Origin: Ottowia sp.
Lineage (GTDB): Bacteria; Pseudomonadota; Gammaproteobacteria; Burkholderiales; Burkholderiaceae_C
Direction of reading: 5' to 3'
NCBI GenBank assembly: GCA_023228705.1
Contig: JALOAS010000077.1
Span: 1-15,251, forward strand
DNA: 15,251 nt
Positions 1-6,608 of the stretch are shown here, piece by piece (the stretch's first letter is position 1; each line of letters begins with the position of its first letter). The notes under the pieces were generated by a model. The model had not been told where the DNA came from, did no database searches, and was given only the letters and a program-made list of their open reading frames with translations. The position numbers were made by a program, and so were the translations under genes.

Positions 1-99
1 AAAGCCCGTCCAATCAAGACGCAAAGCGCAGGCATGGCCCGTGCCATGGCGAGCATTTGCAACGCGGAGTGGGCGGGTTTGGGCGGTCAAAGCGGGCAT
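1..99 (-). CDS. Possible partial small ORF downstream of ftsY, running off the left edge
   Basis: An ATG at 99 on the minus strand opens a frame that stays open for 33 codons to the window edge. It begins 21 bases after the ftsY stop codon, in the same direction. A purine-rich stretch (GAGAAAGAA) lies about 7 bases before the ATG and could act as a weak ribosome binding site. The visible residues begin MPALTAQTRPLRV and do not match a family I recognise. They are not the start of FtsE, which follows ftsY in gammaproteobacteria. An open stretch this short is common by chance in high-GC DNA, so this is a candidate only. Its position directly after ftsY is the main argument for it. Confidence 0.25.
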   Translation of the reverse strand, partial: MPALTAQTRPLRVANARHGTGHACALRLDWTGF

Positions 100-120
100 G
101 AGGGATTCTTTCTCAAGCTC

Positions 121-1248
121 TCAGACCAGCGCCCGCGCGAACTCGCGGGCCCGGAACGTCTGCAGGTCCTGCAGCTGCTCCCCAACGCCGATGAAATACA
201 CGGGCACCGGGTTTTCCCGGGCGATGGCGCAGAGCACGCCACCCTTGGCGGTGCCGTCCAGCTTGGTCACGATGAGGCCGGTCAGCCCGCCCAGCGCCTC
301 GTCAAAGGCCCGGACCTGCGCCAGCGCGTTTTGCCCGGTGTTGCCATCGATCACGAGCAGGACTTCATGCGGCGCCGTGAAATCGGCCTTGGTGACCACG
401 CGGCGGATCTTGGCCAGCTCCTCCATGAGGTTCTTCTGCGTCGGCAGCCGGCCTGCCGTGTCGATCAGGACCACGTCCATGTCGCGAGCGCGGCCGGCGC
501 CCACGGCGTCAAAGCTGACCGCGGCCGGGTCGGCGCCCTGCTGGCTGATGATCTCGACCTCGTTGCGGCCGGCCCAGACCTGCAGCTGCTCGCGCGCTGC
601 TGCGCGGAACGTGTCGGCTGCCGCCAGCAGCACGCGTGCGCCCGCGTTGGCCAGGTGATGCGTGAGCTTGCCTATGGACGTGGTCTTGCCGGCGCCGTTG
701 ACGCCGGCAATGATGATGACGGTGGGGTGGTACAGGCCCACGTCCAGCGTTTTCTCCAGCGGCGTCAGCAGCTCTGCAATGGCGTCCTGCAGCAGCGCCC
801 GGGCCTGCGTCGCGTCGCGAGCCCTTTCCTTGCGAACGCGGCGCCTGAGGTCGGCCAGCAGGTGCTCGGTCGCTGCCACGCCGGCGTCGGCCATGAGCAG
901 CGCCATTTCCAGCTCCTCGTACAGCGCCTCGTCTATGGGGCCCGCGGCAAAGGCCGCGTCCATGCTGGTGCCGGTCTTGCGCAGGCTGTTGCGCAACTTG
1001 CCGAACCAGCCCTCGCGCGGGACCTCGACCAGCTCGGGCAGCGCCTGTGGCGGCTCGGCTGTGGGGGCGGCTTCAGCGGCTGCTGCTGTTTCGGCAGGCG
1101 GTTCGGCGCCGTCAGCAGGATGCGGCGCGGGCGCGGCCTCCGCTTCCGCCTCGGCGGGCGCGGCGCTGTCCACGGCCGCAACCTCTGCTACCGCGTTTTC
1201 ATGAAGCGAATCTGGCTCGCGCTGTTTTTTTCGGAAGAATCGGAACAT
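121..1248 (-). CDS. ftsY: Signal recognition particle receptor FtsY
   Basis: FtsY is the membrane-associated GTPase that receives SRP-bound ribosomes and hands nascent inner-membrane proteins to SecYEG/YidC. The 375-residue protein shows the usual layout. A basic N-terminus (MFRFFRKKQR) leads into a low-complexity Ala/Pro/Glu A-domain to about residue 75. The helical N domain follows to about 170, then the G domain. Visible GTPase motifs are the P-loop GVNGAGKTT (182-190), the DTFRAAA insertion-box start (212-218), DTAGR (263-267), TKLDG (328-332) and GVGE (354-357). The protein ends with the helix expected at the FtsY C-terminus. The ribosome binding site is weak (AAAGAAA). A GC-rich hairpin (1264-1278) lies just upstream, within the 108-base gap after selD. 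Isoleucine 105 uses the rare codon ATA, a habit seen in other genes here. Identification is certain from the motifs. Confidence 0.99.
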   Translation of the reverse strand: MFRFFRKKQREPDSLHENAVAEVAAVDSAAPAEAEAEAAPAPHPADGAEPPAETAAAAEAAPTAEPPQALPELVEVPREGWFGKLRNSLRKTGTSMDAAFAAGPIDEALYEELEMALLMADAGVAATEHLLADLRRRVRKERARDATQARALLQDAIAELLTPLEKTLDVGLYHPTVIIIAGVNGAGKTTSIGKLTHHLANAGARVLLAAADTFRAAAREQLQVWAGRNEVEIISQQGADPAAVSFDAVGAGRARDMDVVLIDTAGRLPTQKNLMEELAKIRRVVTKADFTAPHEVLLVIDGNTGQNALAQVRAFDEALGGLTGLIVTKLDGTAKGGVLCAIARENPVPVYFIGVGEQLQDLQTFRAREFARALV

Positions 1249-1286
1249 CGAATTTCTTTAATCGCGCGCCGTGCGCGCTGACGGGC

Positions 1287-1320
1287 GGCAGGCCGGCCCC
1301 AGGGGTCGCGGCCGGCTGCC
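1287..1320 (-). other. GC-rich hairpin in the selD-ftsY gap
   Basis: Bases 1292-1298 (GCCGGCC) pair perfectly with 1310-1316 (GGCCGGC). Skipping one bulged base, GGCA (1287-1290) pairs with TGCC (1317-1320), giving 11 base pairs around an 11-base loop. A second hairpin, GCGCGC-CGT-GCGCGC, lies at 1264-1278, only about 15 bases before the ftsY start. Neither is followed by a T run on the minus strand, so they are not typical intrinsic terminators. They could stabilise the selD message, mark a processing site or slow entry into ftsY. Confidence 0.5.
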
Positions 1321-1356
1321 CGGCTCATGGGCAAGTGTAGGGCCTTGCCGCCGTCT

Positions 1357-2442
1357 TCAATGGCTGAGGATGAGGCTCTTGTCCTGCCGCGGCAGCATGC
1401 GGCCCACCGTGGCGGCGCGCGCGAACCCCAGTTCCCTGAAAACCGCCAGCACCTGCGCCGCGGTGTTCTCGCTGCATGAAACCAGCAGGCCGCCGCTGGT
1501 CTGCGGGTCGGTGAGCAGCGCGCGCGCCGCGCCGTCAAGATCCGCGGGCAGCGCCACCTCGCTTGCGTACGACGCCCAGTTGCGCTTGCTGGCGCCGGTG
1601 ACGACGCCCTGCGCGGCCAGCGCGGCGACCTCCGGCAGCAGCGGCACGTCCGGCCAGTGCAGTTGCGCGGTCACGCCGCTGCTGCGCGCCATCTCCAGCG
1701 CATGCCCGGCCAGTGCAAAGCCGGTGACGTCGGTCATGGCGTGCACGCCGGGCAGCTCGGCCAGGCGCGGGCCGGCCACGTTGAGCTGCGTGGTCGATGC
1801 CATCAATGCCTGGTACCCCGCTTGCGAAAGCTGCTGCCGCTTGAGCGCGGCGGCCAGCACGCCCACGCCCAGCGCCTTGCCCAGGACGAGCACGTCACCC
1901 GCCTGCGCGGCACTGTTCCTGAGTATGCGCTGCGGGTGCACCAGTCCCATGGCGACCAGGCCGTATATGGGCTCGACCGCGTCTATGGTGTGGCCGCCCG
2001 CCACCGGCACGCCTGCCTCGGCGCAGACACTGGCGCCGCCTTCCAGGATGCGGCCTATGGTTTGCGCGGACAGCACGTTGATCGGCATGCCGACCAGGCT
2101 CAGCGCCAGCACCGGCGTGCCGCCCATGGCGTACACGTCCGACAGCGCGTTGGCCGCCGCGATGCGGCCAAAGTCAAACGGGTCGTCGACGATGGGCATG
2201 AAGAAATCAGTGGTCGCAACCAGCGCCTGCGTGTCGTTGAGTTGGTAGACTGCAGCGTCGTCCGACGTATCCAGGCCCACCAGCAATTGCGGTGGCAGCG
2301 GCATGGTGGCTGCCGATGCGCGCAGGATTTCCGACAACAGGCCGGGCGCGATCTTGCAGCCGCAGCCGCCGCCATGCGACAGGCTGGTGAGGCGGGGTTC
2401 GGCGCGGGCGATGGTGGCAGGTGTCAAGGTGGGGGTATCCAT
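1357..2442 (-). CDS. selD: Selenide, water dikinase (selenophosphate synthetase) SelD
   Basis: SelD uses ATP, selenide and water to make selenophosphate, the selenium donor for selenocysteine and for 2-selenouridine in tRNA. The 361-residue product is close to the family length (about 347 in E. coli). The catalytic loop SHGGGCGCK has Cys27 and Lys30, equivalent to E. coli Cys17 and Lys20, so this is the cysteine form, not a selenoprotein. The ATP/Mg regions follow: GLDTSDDAAVY (57-66), TTDFF (77-81), the NALSDVYAMGG segment (98-108) and GGHTIDAVEP (149-158). The ATG at 2442 is chosen because it gives a normal-length N-terminus. The frame stays open far upstream, but that part overlaps the M16 gene on the other strand and does not resemble SelD. 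No ribosome binding site precedes the ATG, and the likely promoter places the transcript start at the ATG itself. No selA, selB, selC or mnmH is visible, so the selenium pathway served is unknown. Confidence 0.98.
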   Translation of the reverse strand: MDTPTLTPATIARAEPRLTSLSHGGGCGCKIAPGLLSEILRASAATMPLPPQLLVGLDTSDDAAVYQLNDTQALVATTDFFMPIVDDPFDFGRIAAANALSDVYAMGGTPVLALSLVGMPINVLSAQTIGRILEGGASVCAEAGVPVAGGHTIDAVEPIYGLVAMGLVHPQRILRNSAAQAGDVLVLGKALGVGVLAAALKRQQLSQAGYQALMASTTQLNVAGPRLAELPGVHAMTDVTGFALAGHALEMARSSGVTAQLHWPDVPLLPEVAALAAQGVVTGASKRNWASYASEVALPADLDGAARALLTDPQTSGGLLVSCSENTAAQVLAVFRELGFARAATVGRMLPRQDKSLILSH

Positions 2443-2478
2443 GCAAATATTATGCGGCCGGCGTGCCTGCGATGTCCG
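2442..2478 (-). promoter_or_regulatory. Candidate selD promoter giving a leaderless transcript
   Basis: Reading the minus strand, CATAAT (2454-2449) matches the -10 consensus at five of six positions. It is preceded, 18 bases upstream, by CGGACA (2478-2473), which matches the last four bases of the -35 consensus. The expected start of transcription, seven bases past the -10, is base 2442, the A of the selD ATG. The bases between the -10 and the ATG contain no Shine-Dalgarno sequence, consistent with a leaderless message. Confidence 0.4.
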
Positions 2479-2480
2479 TG

Positions 2481-2496
2481 GCGCGCCGCGGCGCGC
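2481..2496. promoter_or_regulatory. Perfect 16-bp palindrome between divergent selD and M16 peptidase
   Basis: GCGCGCCGCGGCGCGC reads identically on both strands. It lies two bases upstream of the candidate -35 box of selD and about 45 bases before the M16 peptidase start. A protein-binding operator or a cruciform/hairpin are both possible. Short GC palindromes also occur by chance in DNA this rich in GC, so function is unproven. Confidence 0.35.
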
Positions 2497-2541
2497 ACAA
2501 TGGATGAAGCGCCACGGGAACATTTTCATGTACGCAGACTC

Positions 2542-3975
2542 ATGACTTTCATGTCCATGCCTTTCATCAAACGTGCCGCAGCCGCGCTGGCCGGCCTGAT
2601 CGTGGCAAGCTCGCTTGCCGTTGCCGGCAACGCGCTGGCCGAGTCCGGCCCGCAGGTCAGCCAGTTCGTGCTCGACAACGGGCTGACCGTCATCGTGCAG
2701 CCGGATCACCGCTCGCCCACGGCGGTGCACATGCTCTGGGTGCGCACCGGCGCCATGGACGAGGTCGACGGCACCAGCGGCGTTGCGCACGCGCTGGAAC
2801 ACATGATGTTCAAGGGAACGGACAAGCTGGGGCCCGGCGAGTTCTCCCGGCGCGTGGCGCAGATGGGCGGGCTGGAAAACGCCTTTACCGCCAGCGATTA
2901 CACCGCGTACTTCCAGCAGATACCTGCCGACAAGCTGTCCGAAGCCATGAAGCTGGAGGCGGACCGCTTTGCGCACAACCGGTACAGCGACGCCGAATTC
3001 GACAAGGAAATCCAGGTGGTGCAGGAAGAGCGCCGCATGCGCACCGAGGACAACCCGCGCGCGCTGCTGCGCGAGCAGCAGAGGGCGGCCACCTTTGTCG
3101 CGTCCCCGTACCACCGCCCGGTGGTTGGCTGGATGGGGGATCTGCAGGCCATGACCGCTGATGACGTCCGCCACTTCTATCAGAAGTGGTATGTGCCGGC
3201 CAATGCAGCGGTGGTCGTGGTGGGTGACGTCGATCCGCAGCAGGTTCTGGAGCAGGCCGAGCAAATCTATGGCGGCATCCCGGCCCGGGCGGTGCCCGTG
3301 CGCAAGCCGCGTCCCGAGCCCGAGCAGCCGGGCGTGCGTCGCATCGACGTGAAAGCGCCTGCCGAGCAGGCGGTGGTGTCGCTGGCGTTCCGCGTGCCGC
3401 GGCTGTCCGGGCTGGATGCGTTGCCGCAAAACGATGCGGCGCTGGCGCTGACGGCGCTGGCCGAAGTGCTTGATGGCTACGAAGGCGCGCGCCTGCAGAA
3501 GGACCTCACGCGCGGCCCGGACCGCGTGGCCGACGCCGTCCATGCCGCCAACGGGCTGGTGGGCCGCGGCCCGCAGCTGTTCACGCTTTCCGCCGTGGTG
3601 GCGCCAGGCAAGACCGCAGAGCAGGCCGAGGCCGCGCTGCGCGAGCAGGTCCGGCGCATCGCCAGCGAGGGCATTGGCGATGCCGAGCTGGAACGCGTCA
3701 AGAACCAGTGGATGGCCAGCGAGATCTACAAGCGTGATTCGGTCATGGGCCAGGCCATGGAGCTGGGCATGTGGTGGGCGCAGCAGCTGCCGCTGAACGC
3801 CGGCGAGCTGCTGGTCGAGCGCCTGCGCCAGATTACGCCCGCGCAAGTCCAGGATGCGGCCAAAACCTGGTTTGGCGACGACCAGATGACGGTGGCCACG
3901 CTGGTGCCGCAGCCGCGCGCCAACGGTGGGCAGCCGCAACCGTCAGCCGCGCCGCCGGGCGAGATCCAGGAATGA
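2542..3975 (+). CDS. M16 family zinc metallopeptidase, catalytic subunit (exported)
   Basis: This is a processing-peptidase/PqqL-like M16 protease of 477 residues. A basic start and a hydrophobic stretch (about residues 11-34, ending GNALA) form a signal peptide, placing the enzyme in the periplasm. The inverted zinc motif is intact: H83-A-L-E86-H87, with the third ligand expected at Glu162/163 in the VVQEERR segment. The N-terminal domain is followed by the usual second M16 domain. The family cuts peptides and small proteins, usually as a pair of subunits; its partner is the next gene, which overlaps its stop by four bases. The start is uncertain: ATGs at 2542, 2551 and 2557, and one at 2500, are in frame, and none has a good ribosome binding site. 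2542 was chosen as giving a normal signal peptide. The natural substrate is not known from sequence. Confidence 0.93.
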   Translation: MTFMSMPFIKRAAAALAGLIVASSLAVAGNALAESGPQVSQFVLDNGLTVIVQPDHRSPTAVHMLWVRTGAMDEVDGTSGVAHALEHMMFKGTDKLGPGEFSRRVAQMGGLENAFTASDYTAYFQQIPADKLSEAMKLEADRFAHNRYSDAEFDKEIQVVQEERRMRTEDNPRALLREQQRAATFVASPYHRPVVGWMGDLQAMTADDVRHFYQKWYVPANAAVVVVGDVDPQQVLEQAEQIYGGIPARAVPVRKPRPEPEQPGVRRIDVKAPAEQAVVSLAFRVPRLSGLDALPQNDAALALTALAEVLDGYEGARLQKDLTRGPDRVADAVHAANGLVGRGPQLFTLSAVVAPGKTAEQAEAALREQVRRIASEGIGDAELERVKNQWMASEIYKRDSVMGQAMELGMWWAQQLPLNAGELLVERLRQITPAQVQDAAKTWFGDDQMTVATLVPQPRANGGQPQPSAAPPGEIQE

Positions 3976-5375
3976 TGAGGCGCCTCATGTCCAGAAAAAA
4001 CCTTGCGGCCCTGGCGCTGGCCGTGCTGGCCTGCGTGCTGCTGGCAACGCAGGCGCTGGCCGCTATTCCCATCCAGCACTGGACGCAGGCCAGCGGTGCC
4101 GGCGTCTGGTTCGTGCCCAGCCCGACGCTGCCCATACTGGACGTGCAGATTGATTTTGATGCCGGCGACCGGCGTGATCCGCCGCAGCAGTCGGGGCTGG
4201 CCAGCGCAACGGCGCAAATGTTGGGCAAGGGCGTTGCCGCCGCCGACGGGCAGCCGGCGCTGGACGAGAGCGAGCTGGAAGAAGCCTGGGCCGACCTGGC
4301 CGCAAGTTTTGACGGCAGCGCCAGCCGCGACCGCATGAGCTTTTCCCTGCGTACGCTGACCGACCCCAAGATCCTGCCACAGGCCGTTGCGCTCGCGGCG
4401 CGCGAGCTGGGCCACCCCAGCTGGCCGGAAAAGGTCTGGGACCGCGAGCGCGAGCAGTGGTCCGCAGCGATCCGCGAGTCGCTGACGCGGCCCGGAACGG
4501 TGGCCGCACGCGCGTTTCGCAAGGCCGTGTATGGCAGTCACCCGTACGGCGTGGAAACAGAGCCCGAGACGCTGGAGCGCGTCGGCGTATCGGACATGCG
4601 CGATTTTTATGCCATGCATGTACGGCCCTGCCACGCGCGGGTGAGCGTGGTGGGAGCGATCAGCCGCGAGCAGGCCGACCAGTTGGTGCAGCAGCTGCTG
4701 GCGCCGCTTGCGCAGGATGCGGCGTGCCCGGAACTGCCGGCCGTACCCGAAGTGGCGCCGCTGACACGGGCGGAGGAAATCCGCATTCCGTTTGCCTCGG
4801 CGCAGACGCATGTGCTGATCGGGCAGCCCGGCTACAAGCGCGACGACCCGGCGTTCTTTGCCCTGCTGGTGGGCAACCACATCCTGGGTGGCGGCGGCTT
4901 TACGTCGCGCCTGACCCAGCGGGTGCGCGAGGATCGGGGCCTCTCCTACAGCGTGTACAGTGCGTTTTCTCCGGGCCGCCATGCCGGCGCGTTCAGCATC
5001 AGCCTGGAAACGCGGCCGGACCAGGCCGGCGAGGCGCTGCAGGTATCGCGTGACGTGCTGGACGAATTCGTGGCCGAAGGGCCGACCGACACCGAGCTGC
5101 AGGCGGCCCAGGACAACCTCACGGGCAGCTTCCCGCTGCGGCTGGACAGCAACCGCAAGCTGCTGGCCAACGTGGCCAACATCGCCTGGAACGGGTTGCC
5201 GCTGGATTACCTGGAACACTGGACCGACCGCATCAGCGCCGTGACGCGCGAGGAAATCACGCAGGCGTTCCAGCGGGTCCTGCAACCCCAGCGCGAAGTC
5301 ACCGTCGTCGTGGGGCCGGACGCCGATTCCGTGGACACGGACACGGCGCCGCAGTCTCCAGCGCCAGCGGACTGA
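3972..5375 (+). CDS. M16 family peptidase-like protein, non-catalytic partner subunit (exported)
   Basis: This 467-residue protein aligns by eye with the preceding M16 peptidase but has lost the zinc site. Where the first subunit has HALEH, this one has S78-A-T-A81-Q82, so it cannot bind zinc in the usual way. It keeps a glycine-rich loop (GGGG at about residues 306-309) and the downstream R-x-x-x-L-S-Y-x-x-Y segment that helps hold substrate, as in the alpha subunits of two-protein M16 enzymes. A signal peptide is clear (hydrophobic residues about 11-31, ending QALAA). It most likely forms a periplasmic heterodimer with its neighbour. The ATG at 3972 overlaps the upstream stop as ATGA. An in-frame ATG at 3987 has a better-spaced GAGG six bases before it and may be the real start; either leaves the mature protein unchanged. 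Confidence 0.92.
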   Translation: MMRRLMSRKNLAALALAVLACVLLATQALAAIPIQHWTQASGAGVWFVPSPTLPILDVQIDFDAGDRRDPPQQSGLASATAQMLGKGVAAADGQPALDESELEEAWADLAASFDGSASRDRMSFSLRTLTDPKILPQAVALAARELGHPSWPEKVWDREREQWSAAIRESLTRPGTVAARAFRKAVYGSHPYGVETEPETLERVGVSDMRDFYAMHVRPCHARVSVVGAISREQADQLVQQLLAPLAQDAACPELPAVPEVAPLTRAEEIRIPFASAQTHVLIGQPGYKRDDPAFFALLVGNHILGGGGFTSRLTQRVREDRGLSYSVYSAFSPGRHAGAFSISLETRPDQAGEALQVSRDVLDEFVAEGPTDTELQAAQDNLTGSFPLRLDSNRKLLANVANIAWNGLPLDYLEHWTDRISAVTREEITQAFQRVLQPQREVTVVVGPDADSVDTDTAPQSPAPAD

Positions 5376-5381
5376 GCCGCC

Positions 5382-6044
5382 ATGGCCAGACGCCGTGCGG
5401 GGTCGAGACCTGCAGCCGGCCGGCGCGGCCACGCGGCGCCGCGCAAGCACGTGGTGCGAATCATCGGCGGCCAGTGGCGGGGCCGCCGCATTCCGGTGCT
5501 GGCGCATCCACAGCTGCGCCCAACGCCCGACCGGGTGCGGGAGACGCTGTTCAACTGGCTGGGCCAGGATCTGAGCGGCTGGCAGTGCCTGGATGTCTTT
5601 GCCGGCACCGGCGCATTGGGGCTGGAAGCGGCATCACGCGGCGCGGCCTCCGTGCTGCTGGTCGAGCAGGATGCAGCGCTTTGCCGCCAGCTGCAGGCCA
5701 GCGTGGAGCGGCTGGCGGCCAGCCGTGTCCGCGTCCAGCATGGCAACGGGCTGCTCGTTCTGGCTGCGCAGCCGGCGGCCAGCGTGGACCTGGTGCTGCT
5801 TGACCCGCCGTTTGAGCTGGCGCCATTGGCCATGGAGGCACTGGCGGTGGCCGCTGGCGTGGTCCGGCCTGGGGGTTTTGTCTACCTGGAGACGGCCACG
5901 CGCTGGCCAGAGGCCGAGGGTGCAGCAGGTGGCCTGGTGCTGCACCGGCACGCCCGCGCGGGTGCGGTCCATGCGTACCTGTTGCAAAAGCCTGCGGCTG
6001 TCCCGGCCGGCGGGACGGGAGAGGGCGGATTGCATAATGGGTGA
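5382..6044 (+). CDS. rsmD: 16S rRNA (guanine966-N2)-methyltransferase RsmD
   Basis: RsmD transfers a methyl group from S-adenosylmethionine to N2 of G966 in 16S rRNA of the 30S subunit. The 220-residue protein has the family landmarks: IIGGQWRGRRI (27-37), RPTPDRVRETLFNWL (46-60), the SAM-binding DVFAGTGALGLEA (71-83), an acidic residue in LLVEQD (92-97) for the ribose, and the catalytic DPPF (141-144). It carries about 20 extra N-terminal residues rich in Arg, Ala and Gly, which may touch RNA or mean the true start lies slightly downstream. It begins six bases after the second M16 gene and precedes coaD by 30 bases, so the four genes look like one transcription unit. Confidence 0.97.
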   Translation: MARRRAGSRPAAGRRGHAAPRKHVVRIIGGQWRGRRIPVLAHPQLRPTPDRVRETLFNWLGQDLSGWQCLDVFAGTGALGLEAASRGAASVLLVEQDAALCRQLQASVERLAASRVRVQHGNGLLVLAAQPAASVDLVLLDPPFELAPLAMEALAVAAGVVRPGGFVYLETATRWPEAEGAAGGLVLHRHARAGAVHAYLLQKPAAVPAGGTGEGGLHNG

Positions 6045-6074
6045 CGCTGCCCGTCCGCCAACCAGAGTACCCGC

Positions 6075-6578
6075 ATGAAGCCACCCGTCATTGCCATCTA
6101 CCCCGGCACCTTTGACCCGATCACGCTGGGCCACGAAGACCTGATCCTGCGTGCGCGCCGCCTGTTTGACGAGGTGGTGGTTGCCGTCGCCATCGCGCAT
6201 CACAAGAAGACGCTGTTCAGCCTGGACGAGCGGCTGGCGCTGGTGGAGACGGCGATTGCCGGGCGGCCTGGAATACGCGTCCAGCCGTTCGATGGGCTGG
6301 TCATCCACTGTGCGCAGCGGTGCGGCGCTCGCGTCATGCTGCGCGGCCTGCGCTCAAGCACGGACTTTGACTACGAGCACCAGCTTGCCGACATGAATCG
6401 CCGCATGGCGCCCGACGTGGAAACGGTATTCCTGGCGCCAGACCACCGCTGGCAGAGCATCAGCAGCACGCTGGTGCGCGAGATCACGCTGCTCGGCGCC
6501 GACGATGCCGAGCAGTTTGTCTCGCCACCCGTGTGGCAGGCGCTGCTGGCCAGGAAAGCCGAGCGCGCCGCCGGGTAG
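6075..6578 (+). CDS. coaD: Phosphopantetheine adenylyltransferase CoaD
   Basis: CoaD joins ATP and 4'-phosphopantetheine to form dephospho-CoA, the penultimate step of coenzyme A synthesis. The 167-residue length is typical. The nucleotidyltransferase signature is T17-L-G-H20 within YPGTFDPITLGHED, and the second signature is ISSTLVR (129-135). The substrate-binding RGLRSSTDFDYE (90-101) is also clear. It is the last gene of the plus-strand cluster. The ribosome binding site is weak (AGAG about 10 bases before the ATG). The gene converges with the aldehyde dehydrogenase, with only 30 bases between their stop codons and no clear terminator hairpin there. Confidence 0.98.
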   Translation: MKPPVIAIYPGTFDPITLGHEDLILRARRLFDEVVVAVAIAHHKKTLFSLDERLALVETAIAGRPGIRVQPFDGLVIHCAQRCGARVMLRGLRSSTDFDYEHQLADMNRRMAPDVETVFLAPDHRWQSISSTLVREITLLGADDAEQFVSPPVWQALLARKAERAAG

Positions 6579-6608
6579 CGACGCCGCGCGTATCGGACCG
6601 CTTGCGGG

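Noticed and set aside
34..1281. 415-codon plus-strand frame over ftsY
   Set aside because: It is antisense to a complete FtsY with all GTPase motifs and has no motif of its own.
2443..3939. Long open frame on the minus strand continuing upstream of selD
   Set aside because: It lies antisense to the M16 peptidase gene, is rich in His/Arg/Gln as expected from reading a high-GC gene backwards, and shows no family motif. SelD ends naturally at the ATG at 2442.
3726..5507. 593-codon minus-strand frame over the second M16 gene
   Set aside because: It is antisense to a clear M16 protein and has an Arg/His/Gln-rich shadow composition.
6579..6608. Convergent gap after coaD checked for a bidirectional terminator
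   Set aside because: No stable stem or T run is present in the 30 bases.
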